The notes beneath the pieces were generated by a model. The model saw nothing but the letters and a program-made list of their open reading frames with translations, had not been told where the DNA came from and made no database searches. From positions 1 to 14,494 of the forward strand of contig JBJXGF010000291.1 in assembly GCA_046153015.1 (NCBI GenBank): a stretch of DNA of 14,494 nucleotides. The letters run 5' to 3'. This DNA comes from JBJXGF01 sp046153015 (GTDB taxonomy: Bacteria; Actinomycetota; Acidimicrobiia; Acidimicrobiales; CAIXPF01). The position numbers and the translations under genes are program-made. This document shows, one piece after another, positions 1 to 7,603 of the stretch; the stretch's first letter is position 1; the number at the start of each line of letters is the position of its first letter.

Positions 1-485
1 CGCCCGCTCCGCCCGCTCCGAGCGCGGCGGGGCCCCCCGCCGCCGCCCTGGTGAGGGACGACGCCGAGAAGCCCGCCGACGAGAAGCCCGCCGACGAGAA
101 GGTTGTCGACAAGGCCGCCGACCGGGCGGGCGACATCACGCTCGACGAGGGGGATCGGGCCGACGCGCAGGGCGCCGCTCCGCCGCCGCCGCCCCCTCCG
201 CCGCCCCCGCCGGGCCCCGGCGAGGTGGTGATCGACCTCACCCGGGCCGAGGGCGCCGCCCCGCCGCCTCCGCCGCCTCCCGCCGAGCGCAGCCCGAGCG
301 CGGCGATGGCCGAGACGGCGGCCCTGGCCACGCCGCCTTCGGTCAACCGCAAGGCCGACAACTTCCTCGAGGAGCTGCGCCGGGCGGTGAGCGACGAGCC
401 GGCCAAGGCCGACGCCCCGACCGAGACCAACCAGGCGCTCGACGAGGATGTCGCCAACCGCTCCTGGTTCGGCCGCAAGCGCTGA
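1..485 (+). CDS. C-terminal part of a DivIVA-like cell-division/polar growth protein (5' end outside window)
   Basis: The reading frame is open from the left edge to the TGA at 483-485, so only a C-terminal tail of about 160 residues is seen. The tail is disordered in character. It has an Ala/Pro-rich start, a charged EKPAD repeat, a run of 11 prolines (bases 180-212), a second run of 7 prolines (261-281), then a short probable helix around NFLEELRRAV and a basic end, SWFGRKR. No conserved domain is visible. The DivIVA assignment is inferred from the position directly before lspA and rluD, where actinobacteria commonly keep divIVA (wag31), and from the fact that DivIVA proteins of this group often end in long low-complexity tails. 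DivIVA marks negatively curved membrane and organises polar growth or division. The gene overlaps the likely lspA start by 38 bases. Another coiled-coil or Pro-rich protein is possible. Confidence 0.6.
   Translation, partial: PAPPAPSAAGPPAAALVRDDAEKPADEKPADEKVVDKAADRAGDITLDEGDRADAQGAAPPPPPPPPPPPGPGEVVIDLTRAEGAAPPPPPPPAERSPSAAMAETAALATPPSVNRKADNFLEELRRAVSDEPAKADAPTETNQALDEDVANRSWFGRKR
66..101 (+). repeat. Short in-frame tandem repeat (15-base unit, two full copies plus a partial)
   Basis: The unit GAGAAGCCCGCCGAC occurs at 66-80 and 81-95 and is followed by GAGAAG at 96-101. It is identical at DNA level and encodes the repeated residues EKPAD within the disordered tail of the DivIVA-like protein. 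Identical copies at DNA level suggest recent slippage expansion. Confidence 0.8.
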
Positions 486-1029
486 TACCCTGGCCGTCAT
501 CTCCACCCCCACCCGCACCGCTCCCTGGCTGGCGATCGGGTCGGTTGCTTCGGCGGTGGTGCTGGTCGATCAGGTGACCAAGTGGTGGGCCGTCAACCGG
601 CTGGAGTCCCCCCTCGAGCTGTTCTGGACCCTGCGGCTCAACCTGGCGCACAACACCGGCACCGCGTTCAGCCTCGGCAGCGGCCTCGGCCCGGTCATCG
701 GCCTCCTGGCCGTGGTGATCGTGATCGTGTTGATCCGCGCCGGCAAGGCCGTCACCACCCGGACCGGCGCCGTGGCCCTCGGCCTGGTGCTCGGCGGCGC
801 CGTGGGCAACCTGCTCGACCGGTTGTTCAACAACCCCGACGGCCTGCTGGGCGGCGCTGTGCGGGACTTCATCGATTTGCAGTGGTGGCCGATCTTCAAC
901 ATCGCCGACTGCGGGATCGTGATCGGCGGCGCCCTGCTCGTGCTGGCCGGCCTGCGCCAGGGCGAACCGGGCGAGGCCGCCGAGCGGGCCGAGTCGGCCG
1001 GGTCGGTCGGCCGTGTCGAGCATCCGTGA
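448..1029 (+). CDS. lspA: Lipoprotein signal peptidase (signal peptidase II)
   Basis: This integral membrane aspartyl protease cleaves the signal peptide from diacylglyceryl-modified prolipoproteins at the cytoplasmic membrane. Four membrane segments are visible, at about residues 26-44, 81-97, 106-123 and 150-170. Family motifs are present: NLAHNTGTAFSL, GNLLDR with Asp124, and FNIAD with Asp154; the two Asp are the expected catalytic pair. At 193 residues it is slightly long because of a short N-terminal extension and a charged C-terminal tail. The ATG at 448 lies inside the end of the preceding gene. It is chosen because no ATG, GTG or TTG occurs in frame between it and the first membrane segment; a CTG at 490 is the only alternative. 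The 3' end overlaps the next gene by 17 bases, so the genes are probably co-transcribed and translationally coupled. Confidence 0.96.
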   Translation: MSPTAPGSAASADTLAVISTPTRTAPWLAIGSVASAVVLVDQVTKWWAVNRLESPLELFWTLRLNLAHNTGTAFSLGSGLGPVIGLLAVVIVIVLIRAGKAVTTRTGAVALGLVLGGAVGNLLDRLFNNPDGLLGGAVRDFIDLQWWPIFNIADCGIVIGGALLVLAGLRQGEPGEAAERAESAGSVGRVEHP

Positions 1030-1930
1030 GGAGGTCCCCGCTGCGCTCGACGGCGAGCGGGTCGACCGGGTGGTGGCCATGCTCACCGGCCTTTCACGGG
1101 CCGAGTGCTCGGCGCTGGTCGCGGCGGGGGCGGTGCGGGCGGCGGGCGCCGCGGTGCGGGCCCGCTCGCAGCGGCTGAGACAGGGCCAGCTCGTCGAGAT
1201 CGACTGGGCGGAGCCGGCGTGGAGCGGCCCGGCCGCCGACCCGTCGGTCACCTTCCCCGTGGTGCACGAGGACGACACCGTGGTGGTGGTGGACAAGCCC
1301 GCCGGCCTCGTGGTGCACCCGGGGGCCGGCAACGCGGCGGGCACGCTGGTCAACGGCCTCCTCGCCCGCTATCCCGACATGGCCGGCGTCGGCGACCCGG
1401 AGCGGCCCGGGGTCGTGCACCGGCTCGACGTGGGCACCTCCGGCTTGCTGGTGGCGGCGCGCACCGCCCACGCCTACGAGCACCTCGTGGGCCAGCTCTC
1501 GGCCCGCACGGTCGAGCGGCGCTACCAGGCGCTGGTCTGGGGCGAGGTCGGCGCCGAGCGGGGCGTGGTCGACGCCGCCATCGGCCGCTCCCGCCGCGAC
1601 CCCACGCGGATGGCGGTCTCCGCCGAGGGCCGCCCGGCCCGCACCGGCTACGAGGTGACGGCCCGCCACCGGGCGCCGGCGCCGCTCACCTCGCTGGCCT
1701 GCCGGCTCGAGACCGGACGCACCCACCAGATCAGGGTGCACCTGGCCGCCATCGGCCATCCGGTGGTGGGCGACGACCGCTACGGCGGGCGGCGGGCCCC
1801 GCTCGAGCTGAACCGGCCGTTCCTCCATGCCGGCGAGCTCGGCTTCGTGCACCCCGCCACGGGGGCGCTGCTGCGGTTCGTGTCGCCGCTGCCCGCCGAG
1901 CTTGCGGAGATCCTCGCCGGGCTGGGGTAG
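1013..1930 (+). CDS. rluD: RluD-family 23S rRNA pseudouridine synthase
   Basis: It converts specific uridines in structured RNA to pseudouridine; RluD acts on helix 69 of 23S rRNA. The 305-residue protein has an N-terminal S4-type RNA-binding region (about residues 10-70, starting near LDGERVDRVVAML) followed by the RluA/RluD catalytic domain. The catalytic motif HRLDVGTSGLLV is present with Asp139 as the expected nucleophile. The late motif GRTHQIRVHLAAIGHPVVGDDRYG, split here by a normal family loop, is typical of the RluA/C/D group. The GTG at 1013 is the likely start and overlaps the end of lspA by 17 bases. The lspA-rluD order is common in bacteria. Exact target uridines cannot be read from sequence, so RluA or RluC-like specificity is not excluded. 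Confidence 0.92.
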   Translation: MSSIREEVPAALDGERVDRVVAMLTGLSRAECSALVAAGAVRAAGAAVRARSQRLRQGQLVEIDWAEPAWSGPAADPSVTFPVVHEDDTVVVVDKPAGLVVHPGAGNAAGTLVNGLLARYPDMAGVGDPERPGVVHRLDVGTSGLLVAARTAHAYEHLVGQLSARTVERRYQALVWGEVGAERGVVDAAIGRSRRDPTRMAVSAEGRPARTGYEVTARHRAPAPLTSLACRLETGRTHQIRVHLAAIGHPVVGDDRYGGRRAPLELNRPFLHAGELGFVHPATGALLRFVSPLPAELAEILAGLG

Positions 1931-1957
1931 GCCAGCGCCGACCGCCCGCTGCCGGCC
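1930..1957. terminator. Weak hairpin in the convergent gap between the pseudouridine synthase and Rrf2 genes
   Basis: CAGCG at 1933-1937 can pair with CGCTG at 1947-1951 around a 9-base loop, and an outer GGC/GCC triplet extends it across a bulge. It sits in the 27 bases between two convergent stop codons. There is no T tract, and GC-rich DNA forms such stems easily, so a terminator role is a guess from position. Confidence 0.25.
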
Positions 1958-2398
1958 TCAGGCGTCGGGCCAGTCGCGGCCGCCCTTGGCCATGTCGGCC
2001 ACGTCGGCCAGGCTCAGCGAGTCGAGCAGCTTGCGCATCTGGGCGCCCACGTCGGCCCAGACGGCGAGCAGCACGCACTGGCCCTCGTGGTCGCAGGCGC
2101 CGTTGGTGTGGGGCGCGGCGAAGTCGCCGGCCACGATCGGCCCGTCGACCGCGCCGACCACGTCGGCCAGCGTGATCGCCTCCGGCGCCCGGGCCAGCAC
2201 GTAGCCGCCGCCCACGCCCCGCTTGGACCGCACGAGGCCGGCCCCCTTGAGCGCCAGGAGGATCTGCTCGAGGTAGGGCTGGGGCAGGCCGGTCCGCTCG
2301 GCGATGTCACGCACGGAGGTGGGGCCGCCTTCGGCGCCGTGCAAGGTCAACGACAACAGCGCGCGACATGCGTAGTCGCCGCGGGTCGAGACCTTCAC
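1958..2398 (-). CDS. Rrf2/IscR-family transcriptional regulator with an incomplete cluster-binding Cys set
   Basis: Small winged-helix DNA-binding regulator of 146 residues. The N-terminal signature VKVSTRGDYACRALLSL, the helix-turn-helix around SVRDIAERTGLPQPYLEQIL (residues 28-47) and the wing RGVGGGYVLAR (60-70) are typical of Rrf2 proteins, which sense Fe-S status, NO or sulfur metabolites. IscR carries three cluster Cys. Here Cys102 and Cys108 (CX5C) appear to match the last two, judged by the following VLLAVW segment, but the first is missing, so cluster binding is uncertain. The GTG at 2398 is preferred over an upstream ATG at 2425 because family members start directly at this motif and a promoter-like hexamer lies just before it. 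It is divergent from the phosphodiesterase-bpa-dnaE operon. Targets are unknown; self-regulation or control of the divergent operon is possible. Confidence 0.9.
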   Translation of the reverse strand: MKVSTRGDYACRALLSLTLHGAEGGPTSVRDIAERTGLPQPYLEQILLALKGAGLVRSKRGVGGGYVLARAPEAITLADVVGAVDGPIVAGDFAAPHTNGACDHEGQCVLLAVWADVGAQMRKLLDSLSLADVADMAKGGRDWPDA

Positions 2399-2404
2399 GC
2401 CGTT

Positions 2405-2410
2405 ATCGTA
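2405..2410 (-). promoter_or_regulatory. Possible -10 element for a leaderless Rrf2-family transcript
   Basis: On the minus strand TACGAT (fits TANNNT) is followed by six bases and then the GTG start at 2398. This is the geometry of actinobacterial leaderless promoters, where the start codon is about the first transcribed base. No convincing -35 is seen. The call depends on the GTG start being correct. Confidence 0.4.
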
Positions 2411-2425
2411 GGCCCGGACCCGCAC

Positions 2426-2431
2426 TAGAGT
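2426..2431 (+). promoter_or_regulatory. Possible -10 element for the phosphodiesterase-bpa-dnaE operon
   Basis: TAGAGT (fits TANNNT) lies 10 bases before the GTG at 2442 in a 43-base divergent intergenic region. No Shine-Dalgarno sequence fits between it and the start, which suggests a leaderless or nearly leaderless mRNA. No clear -35 is present. An Rrf2 operator would have to overlap this short region, but I see no convincing palindrome. Confidence 0.35.
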
Positions 2432-2441
2432 CGGATACGCC

Positions 2442-3539
2442 GTGAACGATACCTACCTGCTGCCCGACTATGCGGGCGCGTGCGTCAGCAATGTCGTTCC
2501 GGCGTTGCTCGAGCACCCGAGCCCGCCGTTGTGGATGCCCGCGCCCGTGCACGACGCCGATCAGGTGGTGCTGCTGGTGCTCGACGGGCTCGGTTGGGAG
2601 CAGCTCGAGGAGCGCCGCGCGCTGGCGCCGGCGTTGTGCGGGCTCCAGGGCGGGCCGATCAGCACGGTGGCCCCGTCGACCACCGCCGCCGCGCTCACCT
2701 CGATCGTCACCGGCACGCCGCCCGGCGAGCACGGCGTGGTCGGCTACCGGCTGGCCAACGAGTCCGACGTGTTGAACGTGCTGCGCTGGACCACCAGCCG
2801 CGGAGACGCCCGCAAGGCCATCCCGCCCCGCAGCGTGCAGGCCATCCCGGCGTTCTGCGGGCATCGGCCCCCGGTGGTCACCAAGGCTGAGTTCGAGCAC
2901 TCGGGCTTCTCGGAGGCGCACCTGGCGCCGGTGCGCTTCCGCGGCTACCGGATGACCTCGACGTTGGTGCTCGAGGTGGCGCACCTCCTGCGCGACGGCG
3001 AGCCGTTCATTTACGCCTACTACGAGGGGATCGACAAGGTCGCCCACGAGTACGGCCTGCGGGAGCACTACGACGCGGAGCTGGCCTCGGCCGACCGGCT
3101 GGTGTGCGACCTGCTGGAGACCCTCCCGAGGGGCGCCGCGCTGCTGGTCACGTCGGACCACGGCCAGGTCGACACCGGCGACAACGTGGTGGCGCCCGCC
3201 GCCGAGGTGCTGGCGCAGACGGCCTGGCAGTCGGGTGAGGGCCGGTTCCGTTGGCTGCACGCCCGCCCCGGCCGGGCCGGCGCCCTGGCCGAGGCCGCCC
3301 ACGAGCACCACGGCGGCCAGGCGTGGGTGCGCACCCGCGACGAGATCGAGAAGGAAGGTTGGTTCGGGCCGCGTCTCTCGCCCGCCGCCGCCGCCCGCCT
3401 GGGCGAGGTCGCGCTGGTGGCGAAGGGCGCGTACACCTTCGACGACCCGGCCGACACCGGCCCGTACCGGCTCATCGGCCGCCACGGGTCGGTCACCAGC
3501 GCGGAGATGCTGGTCCCCCTCCTCGCCGCCCGAGCATGA
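2442..3539 (+). CDS. Type I phosphodiesterase / nucleotide pyrophosphatase (alkaline phosphatase superfamily)
   Basis: Predicted two-metal phosphodiester or phosphomonoester hydrolase of 365 residues, matching the phosphodiest/NPP family. Metal and catalytic elements appear in order: LDGLGW with Asp48; APSTTAAALTSIVTG with Thr81 aligning to the NPP nucleophile; GIDKVAHEYG with Asp198 and His202; TSDHGQ with Asp239-His240; and GRHGS with His348. All metal-binding positions therefore look intact. No signal peptide or membrane segment is apparent, so the enzyme is probably cytoplasmic, unlike secreted NPPs. The substrate is unknown. The GTG start at 2442 follows a promoter-like hexamer without a leader. 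The stop codon lies 12 bases before the bpa start, and the same transcript probably includes dnaE. Confidence 0.88.
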   Translation: MNDTYLLPDYAGACVSNVVPALLEHPSPPLWMPAPVHDADQVVLLVLDGLGWEQLEERRALAPALCGLQGGPISTVAPSTTAAALTSIVTGTPPGEHGVVGYRLANESDVLNVLRWTTSRGDARKAIPPRSVQAIPAFCGHRPPVVTKAEFEHSGFSEAHLAPVRFRGYRMTSTLVLEVAHLLRDGEPFIYAYYEGIDKVAHEYGLREHYDAELASADRLVCDLLETLPRGAALLVTSDHGQVDTGDNVVAPAAEVLAQTAWQSGEGRFRWLHARPGRAGALAEAAHEHHGGQAWVRTRDEIEKEGWFGPRLSPAAAARLGEVALVAKGAYTFDDPADTGPYRLIGRHGSVTSAEMLVPLLAARA

Positions 3540-3544
3540 GAGGA
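3538..3544 (+). promoter_or_regulatory. Ribosome binding site of the proteasome activator gene
   Basis: GAGAGGA overlaps the stop codon of the preceding gene (TGA 3537-3539) and sits 7 bases before the GTG at 3552. It is one of the few well-formed Shine-Dalgarno sequences in the window and supports that GTG as the start. Confidence 0.7.
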
Positions 3545-3551
3545 TTCCGAC

Positions 3552-4037
3552 GTGACCGACACTGACGACGGCCGGCTCGCGGCCGAACGTCCCGAGATCG
3601 TCTCCCCTGGCGACCCCACCGTCGAGCGGACCGAGTCGGTTGAGCAGCCGACCAAGATCATGCGCATCGGCTCGATGATCAAGACCTTGCTCGAGGAGGT
3701 GCGGGCGGCCAGCCTCGACGACAAGAGCCGGGATCGGCTGCGGGAGATCTACGAGATCTCCGTGCACGAGCTGGCCGAGACGCTCTCGCCCGATCTGCAG
3801 GACGAGCTGGCCCGTTTGGCGCACCCCTTCGATGTGGGCCTCACCCCGAGCGAGAGCGAGCTCCGCATCGCCCACGCCCAGCTCGTGGGCTGGCTGGAGG
3901 GCCTGTTCCAGGGCATCCAGGCCACGATGTTCGCCCAGCAGATGGCGGCCCGCCAGCAGCTCGAGCAGATGCGCCAGCTGCCCCCCGGGATGGGCCGCTC
4001 GGACGACCCGACGCGGCGGCCCGGCACGTACCTGTAG
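3552..4037 (+). CDS. bpa: Bacterial proteasome activator (Bpa/PafE family)
   Basis: In mycobacteria Bpa (PafE, Rv3780) forms an ATP-independent dodecameric ring that docks on the 20S proteasome and opens its gate for unfolded or damaged proteins. The 161-residue product has an acidic disordered N-terminus (residues 1-34), a helical core (about 35-148, with IMRIGSMIKTLLEEVR, REIYEISVHELAETLSPDL and a Gln-rich last helix) and a flexible tail ending in GTYL. The last four residues closely resemble the GQYL end of mycobacterial Bpa, a HbYX-type motif that inserts into proteasome alpha-ring pockets, so proteasome binding is probably kept. Mycobacterial Bpa is somewhat longer. The GTG start is supported by a good ribosome binding site. 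The stop TAG shares its G with the dnaE GTG. Proteasome genes themselves are not in the window. Confidence 0.9.
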   Translation: MTDTDDGRLAAERPEIVSPGDPTVERTESVEQPTKIMRIGSMIKTLLEEVRAASLDDKSRDRLREIYEISVHELAETLSPDLQDELARLAHPFDVGLTPSESELRIAHAQLVGWLEGLFQGIQATMFAQQMAARQQLEQMRQLPPGMGRSDDPTRRPGTYL

Positions 4038-7000
4038 TGGGCGGGGCCGTGGCCGACTCGTTCACCCACCTCCACGTCCACACCGAGTTCTCGATGCTCG
4101 ACGGCGCCGCTCGCGTGGCCGAGGTGGTGGCCAAGGCGGCGGCCGACGGCCAGCCGGCCATCGGCATCACCGACCACGGCAACATGTACGGGATCCTCGA
4201 CTTCTACAGCGCGGCCCGCAAGGCGGGCGTGAAGCCGATCATCGGCACCGAGGCCTACATGGCGCACGACTCGCGCTTCGAGCGGCCCCCGCGCCGCGGC
4301 CGGATCGACGATTCGGGGGGAGACACCGAGGGCGGCAAGAAGCTCTACTACCACCTGACGCTGCTGGCCGAGACCAACGCCGGCTACAAGAACCTGATCC
4401 AGCTGGCCAGCCGCGCCTACCTCGAGGGCTACTACTACAAGCCCCGGGTCGACTGGGAGGTGCTGGCCGAGCACGCCGAGGGGGTGATCGCCACCACCGG
4501 CTGCCTCGGCGGCCATGTGCTGCAGTCGCTCCTGCAGGGCGATTTCGCGGGCGCGTGCGCCAAGGCCGCCCGCCTGCAGGACATCTTCGGGCGGGACAAC
4601 CTGTTCGTGGAGCTCCAGGACCACGACATCCCGGCGCAGAAGACCACCAACCCCGAGCTGCTGCGCCTGGCCCGGCGCATCGGGGCGCCGCTGCTCGCCA
4701 CCAACGACAGCCACTACACCGACCAGGGCCACGCGGTGGCGCACGACGCGCTGCTCTGCGTGCAGACCGGCTCGCTGATGAGCGACCCCGACCGGTTCAA
4801 GTTCCACGGCGACCAGCACTACCTCAAGTCCGCCGTCGAGATGCGCCGGCTCTTCGCCGAGCTGCCCCAGGCGTGCGACAACACGCTGTGGATCGCCGAG
4901 CGGGCCGACGTGGAGATCGAGTTCGGCAAGCCGCAGCTGCCGACGTTCCCGCTGCCCGAGGGCTTCGCCGACGACGCGGCGTATCTCGAGCATCTGACCT
5001 TCGTCGGCGCCCGCCAGCGGTGGGGCGACCCGCTGCCCGACGCGGTGGTCGAGCGGCTCGCCTACGAGCTGAAGGTCATCGCCGACATGGGGTTCTCCAG
5101 CTACTTCCTCATCGTGTGGGACCTCATCAAGCACGCTCGCGACGCCAGCATCCGGGTCGGCCCCGGGCGGGGCTCCGCCGCCGGCTGCGCGGTGGCCTAC
5201 ACGCTCTGGATCACCGACCTCGACCCCATCAAGTACGACCTGCTCTTCGAGCGGTTCCTCAACCCGTCCCGCATCTCGATGCCCGACATCGACATGGATT
5301 TCGATTCGCGGTATCGGGACGAGATGATCCGCTACGCGGCCGAGCGCTACGGGCGCGACCACGTGGCCCAGATCGTCACGTTCAGCCAGATCAAGGCCCG
5401 GGCCGCGGTGCGCGACGCAGCGCGGGTGCTCGGCTTCCCCTACGGGGTGGGCGACCGGATCGCCAAGGCCATGCCGCCGCTGATCATGGGTCGCGACACG
5501 CCGCTCTACGCCTGCTTGGACCCGCACCCGAAGTTCGACGACGGCTACAAGATGGCCGCCGAGCTGCGGGCGATGTACGACGCCGACCCCGACGTGCGCC
5601 AAGTGGTCGACGTGGCCCGCGGGCTCGAAGGGCTGCGCCGCCAGGACGGCATCCATGCCGCCGCCGTGGTGATCACGAAGGACCCGCTCACCGAGTACCT
5701 GCCCATCCAGCGCAAGCCCGAGCCGGGCCAGCCGATCGAGCACGCGCCGGTCGTCACGCAGTACGAGATGCACGGCGTGGAAGACCTCGGCCTGTTGAAG
5801 ATGGACTTCCTCGGCCTGCGCAACCTCGACGTGATCAGCGACACGATCGCCATGATCGAGCGGAACCAGGGCGTGATCGTCGACATCGACCGGGCCCCGC
5901 TCGACGACGAGAAGACCTTCCAGCTCCTCGCCGCCGGCGACTCGATCGGCGTGTTCCAGCTCGAGGGCGGGCCGATGCGGGCGCTGATGCGCTCGTTGGC
6001 GCCCACCAGCTTCGAGGACGTGGCCGCGCTCGTGGCGCTCTACCGCCCGGGGCCGATGGCCGCGAACATGCACAACGACTACGCGGACCGCAAGAACGGC
6101 CGCAAGCCGATCGAGTACCTGCACGACGACGCCGCCGAGATCCTCCACGACACGTACGGCCTGATGATCTATCAGGAGAGCGTGATGCGGATCGCCCAGC
6201 GCTTCGCCGGCTACTCCCTGGCCGAGGCGGACAACCTCCGCAAAGCGTGCGGCAAGAAGATCCGCGAGCTCATCCAGAAGGAGCGGGAGAAGTTCGTCGC
6301 CGGCTGCGAAGCCACCGGCTACGGACGTGAGCTCGGCGAGCGATGGTTCGACATCATCGAGCCCTTTGCCGACTATGCCTTCAACAAGAGCCACAGCTTC
6401 GGCTACGGGCTCGTGGCTTACCAAACGGCCTATCTCAAGGCCAACTACCCGGTCGAATACCTCGCATGCCTGCTCACCAGCGTCAAGGCCAATCTGGACA
6501 AGGCTGCGGTCTATTTGAACGAATGCCGCCAGCTCGGCATCCCGGTGAGCGTGCCCGACGTGAACCGCTCGGAGAGCGATTTCGCCCCTGCCCCGGGCGA
6601 GCGGGCGATTGTTTTCGGGCTGTCGGCCGTGCGGAACGTGGGCGAGGGCCTGGTGGAGCTCATCGTGGCCGAGCGGGAGAAGAACGGCCCGTTCGCCGAC
6701 TTCTACGACTACGCCAAGCGGGTCGACACCCAGGTGCTGAACAAGCGCACGGTCGAGTCGCTGATCAAGGCCGGCGGGTTCGACTCGCTCGGCCATCCCC
6801 GCAAGGGCCTGCTGGCGGCGTTCGAGCAGATCATCGACCAGACCATCGCCCGCCGCCGGGAGCACGACATGGGGGTCATGACCCTCTTCGGCGAGGCCGA
6901 CGGCGCCGGCCCGGTGTTCGACGAGCGGACCCCGGTGCCCGACCTCGAGTTCGACAAGATGGAGCGCCTGCGCTTCGAGAAGGAGATGCTCGGGCTCTAT

Positions 7001-7573
7001 GTGTCGGACCACCCGCTGATGGGGGTGGAGGCGGCCCTGCGCCGCCGGACCGACTGCTCGATAGGCCAGCTCGGCGACCGGCCCGACGGCGAGCGGGTGC
7101 GGGTGGGGGGCGTGGTCACCGCCCTGCAGAAGAAGTGGACGAGGAAGGGCGACCTCATGGCCGTGTTCGTGCTGGAGGACCTCGCCGAGTCGCTCGAGGT
7201 GATGGTGTTCCCCCGCACGATGCTCGAGATCGGCCACCGCCTCGCCGACGACGCAGTGGTGTGCGTGGAGGGCCGCCTCGACCGTCGCGACGACCTGCCC
7301 AAGCTCATCGCCATGGACGTGGAGCAGTTCGAGGGGGCGGGGTCGGCGGCGGCGCCGATCCGGCTGGTGGTGACCCCCAACCGCCTCGACGAGGAGCTGG
7401 TGCGTCGCCTCAAGCACGCCATCTCGGCCCACCCCGGCGAGTCCGAGGTGTACCTCCACATCGGCGGCGCGGGGCCGGTGCTGCGCCTGCCCCCGGAGTT
7501 CGGCGTCGACACCTCGAACGGGTTCGTGGCCGAGGCGCGGGTGCTGCTCGGCGCCGACGCCGTGCTCATCTGA
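4037..7573 (+). CDS. dnaE: DNA polymerase III alpha subunit (replicative, DnaE1 type)
   Basis: Main replicative polymerase, 1178 residues, a normal length. The N-terminal PHP domain keeps all nine metal ligands by alignment with M. tuberculosis DnaE1: His13, His15, Asp22, His47, Glu72, His106, Cys156, Asp224 and His226. This predicts active PHP 3'-5' proofreading. The polymerase Asp triad is Asp419 and Asp421 in PDIDMDFD and Asp590 in KMDFLGLRNL. A clamp-binding-like VMTLFG lies at about 947-952, and an OB fold follows at roughly 1017-1090 (VRVGGVVTALQKKWTRKG). The absence of an ImuA/ImuB context and the intact PHP argue against error-prone DnaE2. The first GTG (4037) overlaps the bpa stop as TAGTG, so coupled translation is likely; a second in-frame GTG at 4049 is a possible alternative start. 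Confidence 0.97.
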   Translation: MGGAVADSFTHLHVHTEFSMLDGAARVAEVVAKAAADGQPAIGITDHGNMYGILDFYSAARKAGVKPIIGTEAYMAHDSRFERPPRRGRIDDSGGDTEGGKKLYYHLTLLAETNAGYKNLIQLASRAYLEGYYYKPRVDWEVLAEHAEGVIATTGCLGGHVLQSLLQGDFAGACAKAARLQDIFGRDNLFVELQDHDIPAQKTTNPELLRLARRIGAPLLATNDSHYTDQGHAVAHDALLCVQTGSLMSDPDRFKFHGDQHYLKSAVEMRRLFAELPQACDNTLWIAERADVEIEFGKPQLPTFPLPEGFADDAAYLEHLTFVGARQRWGDPLPDAVVERLAYELKVIADMGFSSYFLIVWDLIKHARDASIRVGPGRGSAAGCAVAYTLWITDLDPIKYDLLFERFLNPSRISMPDIDMDFDSRYRDEMIRYAAERYGRDHVAQIVTFSQIKARAAVRDAARVLGFPYGVGDRIAKAMPPLIMGRDTPLYACLDPHPKFDDGYKMAAELRAMYDADPDVRQVVDVARGLEGLRRQDGIHAAAVVITKDPLTEYLPIQRKPEPGQPIEHAPVVTQYEMHGVEDLGLLKMDFLGLRNLDVISDTIAMIERNQGVIVDIDRAPLDDEKTFQLLAAGDSIGVFQLEGGPMRALMRSLAPTSFEDVAALVALYRPGPMAANMHNDYADRKNGRKPIEYLHDDAAEILHDTYGLMIYQESVMRIAQRFAGYSLAEADNLRKACGKKIRELIQKEREKFVAGCEATGYGRELGERWFDIIEPFADYAFNKSHSFGYGLVAYQTAYLKANYPVEYLACLLTSVKANLDKAAVYLNECRQLGIPVSVPDVNRSESDFAPAPGERAIVFGLSAVRNVGEGLVELIVAEREKNGPFADFYDYAKRVDTQVLNKRTVESLIKAGGFDSLGHPRKGLLAAFEQIIDQTIARRREHDMGVMTLFGEADGAGPVFDERTPVPDLEFDKMERLRFEKEMLGLYVSDHPLMGVEAALRRRTDCSIGQLGDRPDGERVRVGGVVTALQKKWTRKGDLMAVFVLEDLAESLEVMVFPRTMLEIGHRLADDAVVCVEGRLDRRDDLPKLIAMDVEQFEGAGSAAAPIRLVVTPNRLDEELVRRLKHAISAHPGESEVYLHIGGAGPVLRLPPEFGVDTSNGFVAEARVLLGADAVLI

Positions 7574-7603
7574 GCCCGGCTTGCGCGACCTGTTCTCGCA
7601 GTA

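Noticed and set aside
343..1353. A 336-codon minus-strand open frame across lspA and the start of the rluD gene
   Set aside because: Low-complexity Ala/Gly/Arg/His composition, no motifs, and fully opposite two clearly recognised genes.
2403..3875. A 490-codon minus-strand open frame opposite the phosphodiesterase and bpa genes
   Set aside because: No recognisable domain, composition typical of antisense frames in GC-rich DNA, and it would cover the divergent promoter region.
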